Source: Bacteroidota bacterium (GTDB lineage: Bacteria; Bacteroidota; Bacteroidia; Bacteroidales; Lentimicrobiaceae). From it: a DNA stretch of 19,108 nucleotides. The stretch spans positions 1-19,108 of the forward strand of contig JAEYSM010000020.1 of assembly GCA_023434665.1 (NCBI GenBank). The letters run 5' to 3'. The position numbers and the translations under genes are program-made. The notes under the pieces were generated by a model. That model made no database searches. It was not told the origin of the DNA and was given only the letters and a program-made list of their open reading frames with translations. This document shows, piece after piece, positions 7,584-15,916 of this stretch (the first letter of the stretch is position 1; every line of letters begins with the position of its first letter).

Positions 7584-8753
7584 ATGCTTAATATCGCCTT
7601 ATTTGGTCCTCCCGGTGCAGGAAAAGGTACGCAATCAGCTTTACTCATCGAAAAGTACAAATTAACCTATATTTCAACCGGTGATCTTTTACGTCATGAA
7701 ATAAGTGAAGGATCTGAGCTGGGAAAGAAGGCCGCTGATATTATAAACAGGGGACAATTGGTCTCGGATGAAATGATTGTTGAACTGATTGAGAAACGCA
7801 TAATACTGAGTGCCGGTAATAACGGTATTTTGTTTGATGGGTTTCCAAGAACTATGGTTCAGGCCTATATCCTGGAAGGATTGCTGTTAAAGCTGAATAC
7901 ATCTCTTGCATGTATGCTGAGTCTTGAAGTGCCCCGCGAGGAACTAATCAGTCGTTTGGTGGAAAGGGGCAAATCGTCAGGAAGAAGTGATGATACAAAG
8001 GATGTAATTGAGTTTCGTTTGGAAGAATATGAAAATAAAACCAAGCCAGTTATTGAATTTTATCAGTTCAGGGATAAATATATTCCTATTAACGGAGTAG
8101 GTCCGATACCCGAAGTTTTTAAACGGCTTACCGAGTCTATTGATAAAACCCTGTCAAATGTCTGGTTTAATCTCGTACTGACAGGTGCTCCAGGTTCCGG
8201 AAAGGGAACACAGGGCCGCTTACTTGCTCAAAAGTATAATCTCTACTATATTTCGACAGGTTCATTACTTCGAAAAGAGGTTCGGGCAAACACCGAATTG
8301 GGTGAACTGGTTAAAAGTGTGATGGATAAAGGGGATTTGGTTTCAGATGAGATTGTAATTAAACTCATCGAGAGGGAAATAAAACAACATAATAATGTAA
8401 GAGGATTTATTTTCAAAGGTTTTCCACGAACAGTTATTCAGGCTTATATTCTTGATGGGCTTTTACGCCGATTAGATTCAACGGTTTCATTCTGTATTGA
8501 ATTAAGCGCATCCACACTTGAATCGATAAAGCGCTTGAGTGCGAGAGCTAAAACACCTAATGCCCGGGCTTATGATGTTAACACCGACCTGATTATTCAT
8601 AGATTGGAAGAATACAATCAAAAGACTGTCGCAGTTGGAAACTTTTATGATAAGCAGAATAAATTTTCCACAGTTGATGCCAGCGGAGAAGAGAAAGTGG
8701 TATTTGACCGCTTATGTGACAAGGTTGAGAAAGCAATGCGGATTTTACGTTAA
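7584..8753 (+). CDS. adk: Tandem double adenylate kinase (two fused Adk domains)
   Basis: Adenylate kinase interconverts ATP + AMP and 2 ADP. Ordinary bacterial Adk has 190-215 residues; this protein has 389 and contains two complete Adk domains head to tail. Lobe 1 (1-191) has P-loop GPPGAGKGT (8-16), STGDLLR with Asp34 and Arg37, DGFPRT with Asp85 and Arg89, Arg128, then GRSDD (133-137) and Arg145. All the usual catalytic residues are present, and the LID is of the short type. Lobe 2 (193-389) has P-loop GAPGSGKGT (201-209) and keeps Arg230, Arg282, Arg321, Arg328 and Arg340. However, Asp34 is replaced by Ser227, Asp85 by Lys278 and the first Asp of RxDD by Tyr330. These aspartates support Mg-nucleotide binding, so lobe 2 is probably weakly active, inactive or regulatory. 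The reading frame is continuous across the joint, with no stop or shift. The gene sits between hpt and obgE, where a single-domain adk is usual. Confidence 0.93.
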   Translation: MLNIALFGPPGAGKGTQSALLIEKYKLTYISTGDLLRHEISEGSELGKKAADIINRGQLVSDEMIVELIEKRIILSAGNNGILFDGFPRTMVQAYILEGLLLKLNTSLACMLSLEVPREELISRLVERGKSSGRSDDTKDVIEFRLEEYENKTKPVIEFYQFRDKYIPINGVGPIPEVFKRLTESIDKTLSNVWFNLVLTGAPGSGKGTQGRLLAQKYNLYYISTGSLLRKEVRANTELGELVKSVMDKGDLVSDEIVIKLIEREIKQHNNVRGFIFKGFPRTVIQAYILDGLLRRLDSTVSFCIELSASTLESIKRLSARAKTPNARAYDVNTDLIIHRLEEYNQKTVAVGNFYDKQNKFSTVDASGEEKVVFDRLCDKVEKAMRILR

Positions 8754-8782
8754 ACTCTTATTACTAATTATTACTTAAGGAA

Positions 8783-9781
8783 ATGGCTTCGTCTAACTTC
8801 GTTGATTATGTAAAACTTTACCTGCGCTCGGGGAATGGTGGAGCCGGTTCCGCTCACTTATTGAGAACCAGAGGAAATCCGCATGGTGGACCAGATGGAG
8901 GAGATGGTGGCAGGGGAGGACATATTATCTTGAAAGGTAACGCGCAACTCTGGACTCTACTCCATTTAAAATACACAAAGCATATTAAAGCAGGTGATGG
9001 TGTGAGCGGAAGTAATAACCGCAAGACAGGCGCTTACGGGAGAGATGTTATAATTGAAGTTCCCCTCGGTACTATTGTAAGAGATGCCGAGTCAATGGAA
9101 CAGGAAGCAGAAGTTACCCGTGATGGTGAAACTGTAATCATTGTGCCGGGCGGAAGGGGAGGATTGGGTAATGATCATTTTAAAACCCCAACCCATCAGA
9201 CACCACGTTTTGCACAACCCGGTGAACCAGGAATTGAAACATGGAAAGTATTGGAGCTGAAAATTTTGGCCGACGTTGGACTAGTAGGTTTTCCAAATGC
9301 AGGTAAATCAACGCTTTTATCCACTCTGTCGGCTGCTAAACCTGAAATTGCAGATTATCCGTTTACTACTTTAAGGCCAAACCTGGGAATCGTATCTTAT
9401 CGTAATGATCAATCATTCGTAATGGCTGATATACCAGGTATAATTGAAGGTGCTGCTGAAGGTAAAGGTCTTGGATTGAGGTTTTTGAGACATATTGAGC
9501 GGAATTCTGTACTGCTGTTCATGGTGCCTGCCACATCTCCTGATATCCGCAAGGAATATAATATTCTGCTTAATGAACTTAATAAGTATAATCCTGAACT
9601 GTCAGACAAACAAAGATTGCTTGCCATCTCCAAGTGCGATCTGCTTGATGAGGAAGGCTTAAAGAAGTTAAAAAGAAAAAAAATGCCTGATATACCTGTT
9701 GTTTTCTTATCTTCGCATACCGGATGGAACCTCATTGTGCTGAAAGATATGATAATGAAGGCCTTATCTGAGTCCTATTGA
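8783..9781 (+). CDS. obgE: Obg family GTPase
   Basis: This 332-residue protein starts with the glycine-rich Obg fold (about 1-158, with GNGGAGSAHLLR and GGPDGGDGGRGG). The G domain follows: G1 GFPNAGKS (169-176), G2 in YPFTTLRPNLG, G3 DIPGIIEGAAEGKGLG, G4 SKCD (283-286, where the family consensus is NKxD) and G5 SSHTGW. The third, variable OCT domain of longer Obg proteins is absent. Obg binds the 50S subunit and acts in ribosome assembly and stress control. The start at 8783 follows TTAAGGAA, one of the better ribosome-binding sites in the window. It lies 29 bases after adk, consistent with one transcript. Confidence 0.95.
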   Translation: MASSNFVDYVKLYLRSGNGGAGSAHLLRTRGNPHGGPDGGDGGRGGHIILKGNAQLWTLLHLKYTKHIKAGDGVSGSNNRKTGAYGRDVIIEVPLGTIVRDAESMEQEAEVTRDGETVIIVPGGRGGLGNDHFKTPTHQTPRFAQPGEPGIETWKVLELKILADVGLVGFPNAGKSTLLSTLSAAKPEIADYPFTTLRPNLGIVSYRNDQSFVMADIPGIIEGAAEGKGLGLRFLRHIERNSVLLFMVPATSPDIRKEYNILLNELNKYNPELSDKQRLLAISKCDLLDEEGLKKLKRKKMPDIPVVFLSSHTGWNLIVLKDMIMKALSESY

Positions 9782-9811
9782 ATTTAGATTAACATATCAT
9801 CACACCCACAG

Positions 9812-10393
9812 ATGATTGAATTTTTGGTAAACCTTGATAAAGAGTTATTTTTAGCTATCAATGGCTTTCATAGTCCTTTCTTTGATCAGATTATGTACTT
9901 CTTTAGTATGAAGTTGGTATGGGCACCACTGTATGCTGTATTGCTTATCATGATGTTGTCGTCGTACAGAAAAAAGTTTTTGGTTATTCTTCCACTCATC
10001 ATACTGCTAGTCACTCTAACTGATCAGGTTTCTGTTGTATTCTTTAAAGATTTTTTTGAGAGGTTAAGGCCCTGCCATGATCCATCCTTAGAAGGTGTGG
10101 TTCGCATTTTACACGACCATTGTGGAGGATCATACGGATTCATTTCCTCACATGCCTCAAATACATTCGGAGTTGCCTTATTCTCAGGACTTGTCCTGAA
10201 ACACCGTTATTACGCGGTGCTGCCATTGATGTTGTTATGGGCCTCATTGGTATCATATAGCAGGATATATCTGGGTGTGCATTTCCCGGCTGATGTAATT
10301 GTAGGAGCTTTAGTGGGCGCTCTAATTGGCTGGTTGATGTATCTGCTTTTGAAGTTAGTGCTTAAAAAAATTAAGAAATTAAGGCATAGTTGA
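9812..10393 (+). CDS. PAP2-superfamily membrane phosphatase
   Basis: This 193-residue integral membrane protein has the three PAP2 phosphatase motifs in order: KDFFERLRP (Lys79, Arg86, Pro87), GFISSHAS (His114, with SSH in place of the usual PSGH) and SRIYLGVHFPAD (Arg151, His157, Asp161). Hydrophobic segments lie between and around them. Family members remove phosphate from lipids such as undecaprenyl pyrophosphate, phosphatidic acid or lipid A on the outer face of the cytoplasmic membrane. Which of these applies here cannot be told from sequence alone. It is 30 bases after obgE, probably in the hpt run. Confidence 0.9.
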   Translation: MIEFLVNLDKELFLAINGFHSPFFDQIMYFFSMKLVWAPLYAVLLIMMLSSYRKKFLVILPLIILLVTLTDQVSVVFFKDFFERLRPCHDPSLEGVVRILHDHCGGSYGFISSHASNTFGVALFSGLVLKHRYYAVLPLMLLWASLVSYSRIYLGVHFPADVIVGALVGALIGWLMYLLLKLVLKKIKKLRHS

Positions 10394-10424
10394 ATATCTT
10401 AGCAGTTTAATTCAGTTATTTATT

Positions 10425-10889
10425 ATGAAAGCCAGAATGATTACAGACAGTGGTCTGATTGATGAGGTTATTGCTTCCTGCCAGGTATGTTATGTAGGAA
10501 TGATTGATGAGCACAATATGCCGTACACTTTAGGTTTCAATTTTGGATATGTTGACAAGGTGCTTTACCTGCATGCTGGCCCAACAGGCGCAAAGATTGA
10601 TATCTTAAAGAACAATCCCAACGTTTGCATTATGATGAGTACCGATCATCAGATGTATCACCAGTCAGAGAATGTTGCGTGCAGCTATGGCATGAAATAC
10701 AAGAGTGTGATGATAAGAGGAAAGGTTGAATTTATTGAAGATACTGAGCAAAAAGTTCATGCTCTAAGTCAGGTAATGCGTCAATATACAAATAGAGAGG
10801 ATTATCGGTACAGTATGCCTTCAATTAAGAATGTAACCGTTATGCGGATAGTTCCTGATAAGGTTGAGTGTAAATATTTTGGATATTAA
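10425..10889 (+). CDS. Pyridoxamine 5'-phosphate oxidase-like (Nim-type) flavin split-barrel protein
   Basis: This 154-residue protein matches the pattern of small PNPOx-like split-barrel proteins related to NimA. It has CYVGMIDEHNMPYTLGFNFGY near the N-terminus (residues about 22-42), then LHAGPTGAKIDILKNNPNVC, ACSYGMKYKSVMIRGKVEF and a C-terminal MRIVPDKVECK strand. Such proteins usually bind FMN or F420, and some bind haem. Nim members reduce nitroimidazoles, but resistance cannot be inferred from the fold alone. It is the last gene of the plus-strand run. Its TAA stop overlaps the stop codon of the convergent outer-membrane protein gene by 3 bases. Confidence 0.88.
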   Translation: MKARMITDSGLIDEVIASCQVCYVGMIDEHNMPYTLGFNFGYVDKVLYLHAGPTGAKIDILKNNPNVCIMMSTDHQMYHQSENVACSYGMKYKSVMIRGKVEFIEDTEQKVHALSQVMRQYTNREDYRYSMPSIKNVTVMRIVPDKVECKYFGY

Positions 10890-13693
10890 TACTGTGTCAG
10901 GTCATAATTAAGAATAAGTGAGAATTCCCAATTGTCTTTAACCGGTAACCATTCTGATCTTACACCCATACTTATAGGGTAGGGAAGGCTAAATAAATGA
11001 AAATCAGTAATTGCATCTATCCCTATTGATTCAAAACTTTTTTCACCGCCTTTTGCAATGTCATAAAATATATTTGCCCTTAGTCTTTTCAGATAATAGA
11101 AAGTACCAACCGATATGTCTGGATAGCAAACCGGGAATGAATAAGATGGTCGGAGCCTGACAAGAGATGAAGGTACTCTCTCGTTATATCCTGCCGGTAA
11201 GCCGATATCACCTGAAAAACGATAACCATCACCAGAAGTATTCAGATCCTGAACTGCTCCATAAATCTGGAGAGAATGGTTTTTGACTAAACCCGGTAAA
11301 TAAATTCTGGTTTGAACAGATGATAAATCACCTGCCTTAATTTCTCCATATAACGACTTTTTATAATGAAAGTCGATTCTTGCACCTGATCGGGGCGCTA
11401 AATCCCGATGTGCCTGCTTATTATAGATAAAAGCTGCCAATCGAAAATCGCTTGCTCCTAATGAGCCTTTAATAAAACGTTCGGAGGTGTTGGTAATCGG
11501 ATTGCTTCTTGTTAATTGATGACTCAGAGTAGCAATTATTCCTATGTTAAACTTACCTGATACTGTCTGTAATGCTTGTGATATACCAAGGTCCCAGGTA
11601 GTCTCCTTCCATCTCATACGATAAGCTGAATCGCCGGTCCCTGTCCATGCAGATCGGTTCCCATATGATAATGAAGAATGAAACCTAGGAAACCATCCTT
11701 CCCAATTAATATCTACTTTCCACTTTCCCTCTTCTTCCTCAAGATTAAATTCATATCCCGCAGTGACAAATAGTGTACTCAGCAGGTTCTGCGACATAAC
11801 AGAAACTCCCGGATAAAGCTCCTGGTTGTCAATGTTTATATATAATGGTGCCCAACTATGGATATTAATCAGATCAGAGGCCCGGCTATATTTTCTTACT
11901 TCAATTGAATCAGAGGCCACAGTGTCTGTTTTTTGTAACAGAGCTTTTTCTTCTTTATAGATAGCATCAGCCAGTGGCCAGTCGTTATAAATTTCATTTA
12001 GATCAACAATAGCGGAATAGTCTATAGATTCTTTGATTTTTATTCTGTACCCATCAGAAGTGTATTCCTGATAAACTAACTTGCCATTGCTTAATGAAGG
12101 ATTCGCAGTGCCATAAGTTGAATTGGTCAGCCTGTAAACCTGATTTGTACTAATGTCGACAAAAAACACTTCGCTTCTCTCATCGATGTCCATATTAAAG
12201 AGAATTCCTTCGCCTGTATGAAAAGGATTTGAAATGTCATTAATTGTTATTGGCGAGTATGCGCTGAAAGTAGAGTCCGTGAAACTGTAGGTGATCAGTT
12301 GTTTTCCTATTGAAGTAGTCAGAATACAAGCTATCTCATTGCCATCAGGAGACCATGTCGGGGAAGAAATGAAATCACCTGTCGGATGCTTAATACGTTT
12401 TAGAATTTTTCCTGACAAGTCAAGCAGCGTCAGGTAAAAATCACCTTCTGTTGAGACTTCAGAAGTTGCTATCACTGAATTGTCATAATTAACTACAGGA
12501 GAAAAGACTCTGAGATTGGTCTTTATTCTCTGTACTTCATGAGTTGAAGCATTAAGAAGAACAATGGTTGAAAATACCTGGTTCTCCCATCTCATGTGAG
12601 GACGTTGTTCGATCCAGGATAACCAGGTTCCATTTGAGGAAATATCTGATGTAAACAGGTATCCCGGAGTGTGGATCCTCTTTTCTTCACCAAGACTATT
12701 AATTTCTACAAAAGAGGGTATATCTGATAAGGAACTTTTCAAAGCAAGAACCTTATCATTAATTATAAAAGGGTGGATATAATTTGTGTGAACTTTATGA
12801 GACCGGTTGGTTAATAAATATCCGGTAGTATCAGTAATCGAAGATGGAGCCCATATATTGTTCAGACTATTCATTGCTTCGATATATAACCCCTTTTTAT
12901 TTTGCAAAGAAACCTTTTTGATTCCTTTACTAAAAGGGTTTAGCAAGTAAGGTCTTTTGCCTGTCAATTCCAGAGCAGTATTCCAGATCTGATTTGAATA
13001 TTCAGCTCTTGCATAGGCAACTATGTGATAACCTAAAACGTACTCATCTGGGACGAAATCACGATAAGAGCCAAGGGCTGCCTTTGAATAGTGGAAATGC
13101 CCTTTTTCAATAACCTGAGCGCGGAGAGGCATGGCAAAATTAGCGAGACGACCCCTGCCCGAAAAGGAAAGTGCTGTTTCTGTTGCAACTGCATCTCCTT
13201 CCATAAACCAGGGAGGGACAAACAAACCAAGTACAGCCGGGGCTGCTTGTTCACCAAATAAATACCCCAGAAATTTCGTGAATCCCTGATTTACTTTTGA
13301 AATCTGTGCTATATGCCGATATTCATGAAGTACTAACTGTTCAAGCCAGGGCTGAGCATAAATATTCTGAGGAGGTATGGTTAAAAATTCCATCCTTCGT
13401 GGTGCCCATATTGCAAAAGCATTCGAGTAGCTACTTCCCGTATGGAGGATTACTGGAGTGAATGGAGGTGTGACATTAAGGGATTTGGATATTTGAGGTC
13501 CCCATTTTTCAAAATACAGTAATGTGTTATATGCACTTTTTCTGTAATTTACAGGATATATTATTTTATAATCACTACTAACTGCTTCCTCCCATTTGGT
13601 ACTCCATGGCTCTTGCCCAATATGATAATACTGTCCATTGACAAAGGGAGTCGCCAACAATGATATTAGCAATATGATCAGATATCTGCCCAT
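10886..13693 (-). CDS. Outer-membrane protein: HExxH peptidase-like domain, beta-propeller, C-terminal barrel
   Basis: From the ATG at 13693 the protein has 935 residues and starts with a signal peptide (MGRYLI, hydrophobic core, then FVNGQ). An in-frame ATG at 13711 would put Asp and Cys before it and looks less likely. Residues about 100-175 carry a gluzincin-like zinc site: HEYRH at 123-127, then PPWFMEGDAVATE with Glu165 as probable third ligand. The middle (about 300-560) resembles a TolB/PD40-type beta-propeller, with SSPTWSPDGNEIAC near 445. From about 630 to the end, alternating polar/hydrophobic strands and a terminal aromatic Tyr indicate an outer-membrane beta-barrel. I infer a surface or periplasmic metallopeptidase, or a degenerate relative, tethered to the outer membrane; no substrate can be named. 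The start overlaps the upstream pseudouridine synthase gene by 16 bases, so the two are translationally coupled. Confidence 0.8.
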   Translation of the reverse strand: MGRYLIILLISLLATPFVNGQYYHIGQEPWSTKWEEAVSSDYKIIYPVNYRKSAYNTLLYFEKWGPQISKSLNVTPPFTPVILHTGSSYSNAFAIWAPRRMEFLTIPPQNIYAQPWLEQLVLHEYRHIAQISKVNQGFTKFLGYLFGEQAAPAVLGLFVPPWFMEGDAVATETALSFSGRGRLANFAMPLRAQVIEKGHFHYSKAALGSYRDFVPDEYVLGYHIVAYARAEYSNQIWNTALELTGKRPYLLNPFSKGIKKVSLQNKKGLYIEAMNSLNNIWAPSSITDTTGYLLTNRSHKVHTNYIHPFIINDKVLALKSSLSDIPSFVEINSLGEEKRIHTPGYLFTSDISSNGTWLSWIEQRPHMRWENQVFSTIVLLNASTHEVQRIKTNLRVFSPVVNYDNSVIATSEVSTEGDFYLTLLDLSGKILKRIKHPTGDFISSPTWSPDGNEIACILTTSIGKQLITYSFTDSTFSAYSPITINDISNPFHTGEGILFNMDIDERSEVFFVDISTNQVYRLTNSTYGTANPSLSNGKLVYQEYTSDGYRIKIKESIDYSAIVDLNEIYNDWPLADAIYKEEKALLQKTDTVASDSIEVRKYSRASDLINIHSWAPLYINIDNQELYPGVSVMSQNLLSTLFVTAGYEFNLEEEEGKWKVDINWEGWFPRFHSSLSYGNRSAWTGTGDSAYRMRWKETTWDLGISQALQTVSGKFNIGIIATLSHQLTRSNPITNTSERFIKGSLGASDFRLAAFIYNKQAHRDLAPRSGARIDFHYKKSLYGEIKAGDLSSVQTRIYLPGLVKNHSLQIYGAVQDLNTSGDGYRFSGDIGLPAGYNERVPSSLVRLRPSYSFPVCYPDISVGTFYYLKRLRANIFYDIAKGGEKSFESIGIDAITDFHLFSLPYPISMGVRSEWLPVKDNWEFSLILNYDLTQY

Positions 13694-14388
13694 GACGAAA
13701 AAGCAATCCATTCAGGAGTTTTAGGTGGGGGTGCTATTACTTCTATTTTTTTACCTCCCACAGGATGGTTAAAGATTATTCTGTAAGCGTGCAGATTAAT
13801 TGATCCGTCTTTATTTGGCCTTCTGGCACCGTATTTTACATCACCTCTTATTGGTAGGCCTGCTGCAGCAAGTTGGGCTCTTATTTGATGATGCCTGCCT
13901 GTGAACAGGTTTATTTCCAGTAGATGTAATGTTTTGCCTGATGCTCTAAGTATGTAGGACAACTCGGCTAATTTACCACCTTGCTTTTCAGAAGAAACAA
14001 TCACCGATTTATTCGCGGCTTCATTTTTTTTCAGATAATTTTTTAAATGCTGCTCCCCCGATGGTGGTAATGAATCAGTAATGGCAAGATAAATTTTAAT
14101 AAAATCCCTGTTTTTGATTAATTGAGTCATTCTGCTAAGTGCCTTGGATGTTTTAGCAAAAATGACAGCTCCACTAACCGGACGGTCAATTCGATGTACC
14201 AACCCAAGAAAAGCTTCGCCGGGTTTATTGTATTTATGCTTAATGTAGTTCTTAATTGTCAGAATCATTGGTTCATCCCCCGTCTTGTCTCCCTGCACAA
14301 TTTCCCCTGGCAGTTTGTTAACGATGATTAAATGATTATCCTCGAACAGCACACGTGAACTAATCAATTCGATCGTCTGGTCTGACAT
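13678..14388 (-). CDS. RluA-family pseudouridine synthase
   Basis: This 236-residue protein has the RluA catalytic motif as GLVHRIDRPVSG, with catalytic Asp68 (family consensus HRLDxxTSG). It also has the conserved GRHHQIRAQLAAAGLPIRGDVKYGA segment. The length and the lack of an N-terminal S4 domain fit the short RluA type. The enzyme isomerises specific uridines to pseudouridine in rRNA or tRNA; the target cannot be assigned from sequence, so no rlu or tru symbol is given. It is the middle gene of a minus-strand run, 38 bases after panB, and its 3' end overlaps the start of the outer-membrane protein gene. Confidence 0.93.
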   Translation of the reverse strand: MSDQTIELISSRVLFEDNHLIIVNKLPGEIVQGDKTGDEPMILTIKNYIKHKYNKPGEAFLGLVHRIDRPVSGAVIFAKTSKALSRMTQLIKNRDFIKIYLAITDSLPPSGEQHLKNYLKKNEAANKSVIVSSEKQGGKLAELSYILRASGKTLHLLEINLFTGRHHQIRAQLAAAGLPIRGDVKYGARRPNKDGSINLHAYRIIFNHPVGGKKIEVIAPPPKTPEWIAFSSWADI

Positions 14389-14426
14389 ATAAATTATTTA
14401 AACAACAAAGGAGGTAAGTTAGTTAC

Positions 14427-15254
14427 TTAATATTGTTCTTTTTCATTAGGGAAACTCAGGCTCTTAACATCATCAATGTATTGACTGACAGACCCTTTTA
14501 TTTGAGTACTCAGGTCATTATACCTACGAAGAAACCGTGGAGAAAATTCCTGTGTAATTCCGAGCATATCGTGGATAACCAATACCTGTCCATCGACATC
14601 TGCACCGGCTCCTATACCAATAATGGGAATCCGAAGTTCCTTTGAAACCTGAGCACCCAGTAATGCAGGAATTTTTTCGAGAACTATACTGAAGCATCCG
14701 ATTTCTTCAAGCAGATGAGAATCCATCAATAACTTATCTGCTTCTCTTTCTTCCGTAGCCCTGACTACATAGGTTCCGAATTTATGTATTGATTGAGGCA
14801 TCAATCCAAGATGACCCATAACCGGTATGCCGGCTGAAAGTATGCGTTCGACGGATTCTTTAATTTCTGTTCCTCCCTCCATTTTAACCGCATCAGCACC
14901 TGATTCTTTCATTATCCGGATTGCAGATAACAAAGCTTCTTTTGAATTTCCCTGATAGGTACCGAAAGGAAGGTCAACCACCACCAAGGCTCTTTTTACA
15001 CCTCTTACAACTGATGATGCATGATATATCATCTCGTTTAACGTTATAGGCAATGTAGAAGAGTGCCCAGCCATTACATTTGAAGCTGAATCTCCAACAA
15101 GAATTACATCCAGACCGGCTTGGTCAAGTAGGCGAGCCATTGAAAAATCGTAAGCTGTGAGCATTGCGATTTTTTCATTTCTGTTTTTCATCTCTTGAAG
15201 AACATGTGTTGTTACTTTTGTAACACCCGCAAATTTTGATTTTTTAGGTTCCAT
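14427..15254 (-). CDS. panB: 3-methyl-2-oxobutanoate hydroxymethyltransferase
   Basis: PanB transfers a hydroxymethyl group from 5,10-methylenetetrahydrofolate to 2-oxoisovalerate, the first committed step of pantothenate and CoA synthesis. The 275-residue protein has the usual length and motifs: MLTAYDFSMARLLDQAG, VGDS with metal ligand Asp55, VVVDLPFGTY with Asp94, AVKMEGG with Glu126 and the C-terminal GIGAGADVDGQVLVIHDMLG. It is the first gene of the minus-strand run and has a promoter box about 72 bases upstream. panC and panD are not in the window. Confidence 0.97.
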   Translation of the reverse strand: MEPKKSKFAGVTKVTTHVLQEMKNRNEKIAMLTAYDFSMARLLDQAGLDVILVGDSASNVMAGHSSTLPITLNEMIYHASSVVRGVKRALVVVDLPFGTYQGNSKEALLSAIRIMKESGADAVKMEGGTEIKESVERILSAGIPVMGHLGLMPQSIHKFGTYVVRATEEREADKLLMDSHLLEEIGCFSIVLEKIPALLGAQVSKELRIPIIGIGAGADVDGQVLVIHDMLGITQEFSPRFLRRYNDLSTQIKGSVSQYIDDVKSLSFPNEKEQY

Positions 15255-15568
15255 TCTGATGCTTGAATTTATCTTGCCTGGTTATGGGTTATTTAATCTA
15301 AACGTACTGTCCATTTGACAATATGCAAAACTATGAAAAGAACACATACAGCCGAATTTTATTATTTATAGCTAATCAACGTCAATTGATACTAAACACA
15401 TAAGTCGTTACCCGGTTTTGAATTATAAAATAATAAGTACCCCAGCTTTTTCAGGGAATAAAAACTAACCCTCTCTTTATTTTCGATTAATAATATTTTA
15501 TCAGTTTAAGACAAATCCATAATACATTTCAAAAATTGTTTGTTCTATTATTAGCTAAAAGATATAAT
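15255..15568. other. AT-rich divergent intergenic region between panB and the proline-rich ORF
   Basis: These 314 bases hold no ORF that I can support. The left part contains the panB -7 box. The right part has a TACATTTC (15523-15530) that matches the -7 consensus except for its last base and could serve the proline-rich ORF. The rest is A/T-rich without a strong hairpin, tRNA or recognisable riboswitch. Confidence 0.5.
15326..15333 (-). promoter_or_regulatory. Putative panB operon -7 promoter box
   Basis: The minus strand reads TAGTTTTG, an exact TAnnTTTG match 71 bases upstream of the panB ATG. No convincing -33 TTTG is seen at the expected distance. The two genes downstream of panB lack such boxes in their gaps, so this may drive all three. 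Confidence 0.45.
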
Positions 15569-15808
15569 ATGCTGAAAAACAAAACCATAACAAACACTCA
15601 GACTCCTGAACCTGTAAATCCTGACACGATCAATCCGACAACTGTACCTGATGCGCCTTACCCGGTCACGCCAACACCAGAAGTGCCTGATCCAAATAAT
15701 CCGATAATGCCGGATCAAAAGCCGCCTAAACCTGAAATTGAAAGGCCGGGTTCCCCACAAGTAATTCCGGATTCGCCTGAGACTCCTGTTCCGCCACCGG
15801 CTGGGTAA
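15569..15808 (+). CDS. Small proline-rich, probably disordered protein of unknown function
   Basis: From the ATG at 15569 this is 79 residues, of which 24 are proline (about 30 percent). PD or PE pairs recur (TPEP, NPD, VPD, VPDP, MPD, IPDS) and it ends PVPPPAG. An in-frame ATG at 15536 would add MFVLLLAKRYN, which is too short and basic to be a convincing signal peptide, so the shorter start seems better. No domain, cysteine or membrane segment is visible; the chain is acidic and likely unstructured. It may be cytoplasmic, or it could be a chance ORF. The even spread of Pro codons over one frame, with all four CCN codons used, speaks for real coding. No function can be assigned. Confidence 0.5.
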   Translation: MLKNKTITNTQTPEPVNPDTINPTTVPDAPYPVTPTPEVPDPNNPIMPDQKPPKPEIERPGSPQVIPDSPETPVPPPAG

Positions 15809-15859
15809 TTTTTTTGGATATAATTACAAACTTTGGAAAATAAGTCACGGAAATAAGTG

Positions 15860-15867
15860 TACTTTTG
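15860..15867 (+). promoter_or_regulatory. Putative -7 promoter box for the DUF4249-like lipoprotein gene
   Basis: TACTTTTG is an exact TAnnTTTG match 49 bases before the ATG at 15917. It lies after the stop of the proline-rich ORF, so the lipoprotein gene probably has its own promoter. Confidence 0.5.
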
Positions 15868-15916
15868 TACCTATGCATACCTATTGGGTGCTTTATCTTA
15901 AAAGTATTTTTTTTCC

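Noticed and set aside
15551..15760. Minus-strand Arg-rich ORF opposite the proline-rich ORF
   Set aside because: Arg/Ile-rich composition is the expected mirror of Pro/Asp-rich codons on the other strand; no supporting start signal.
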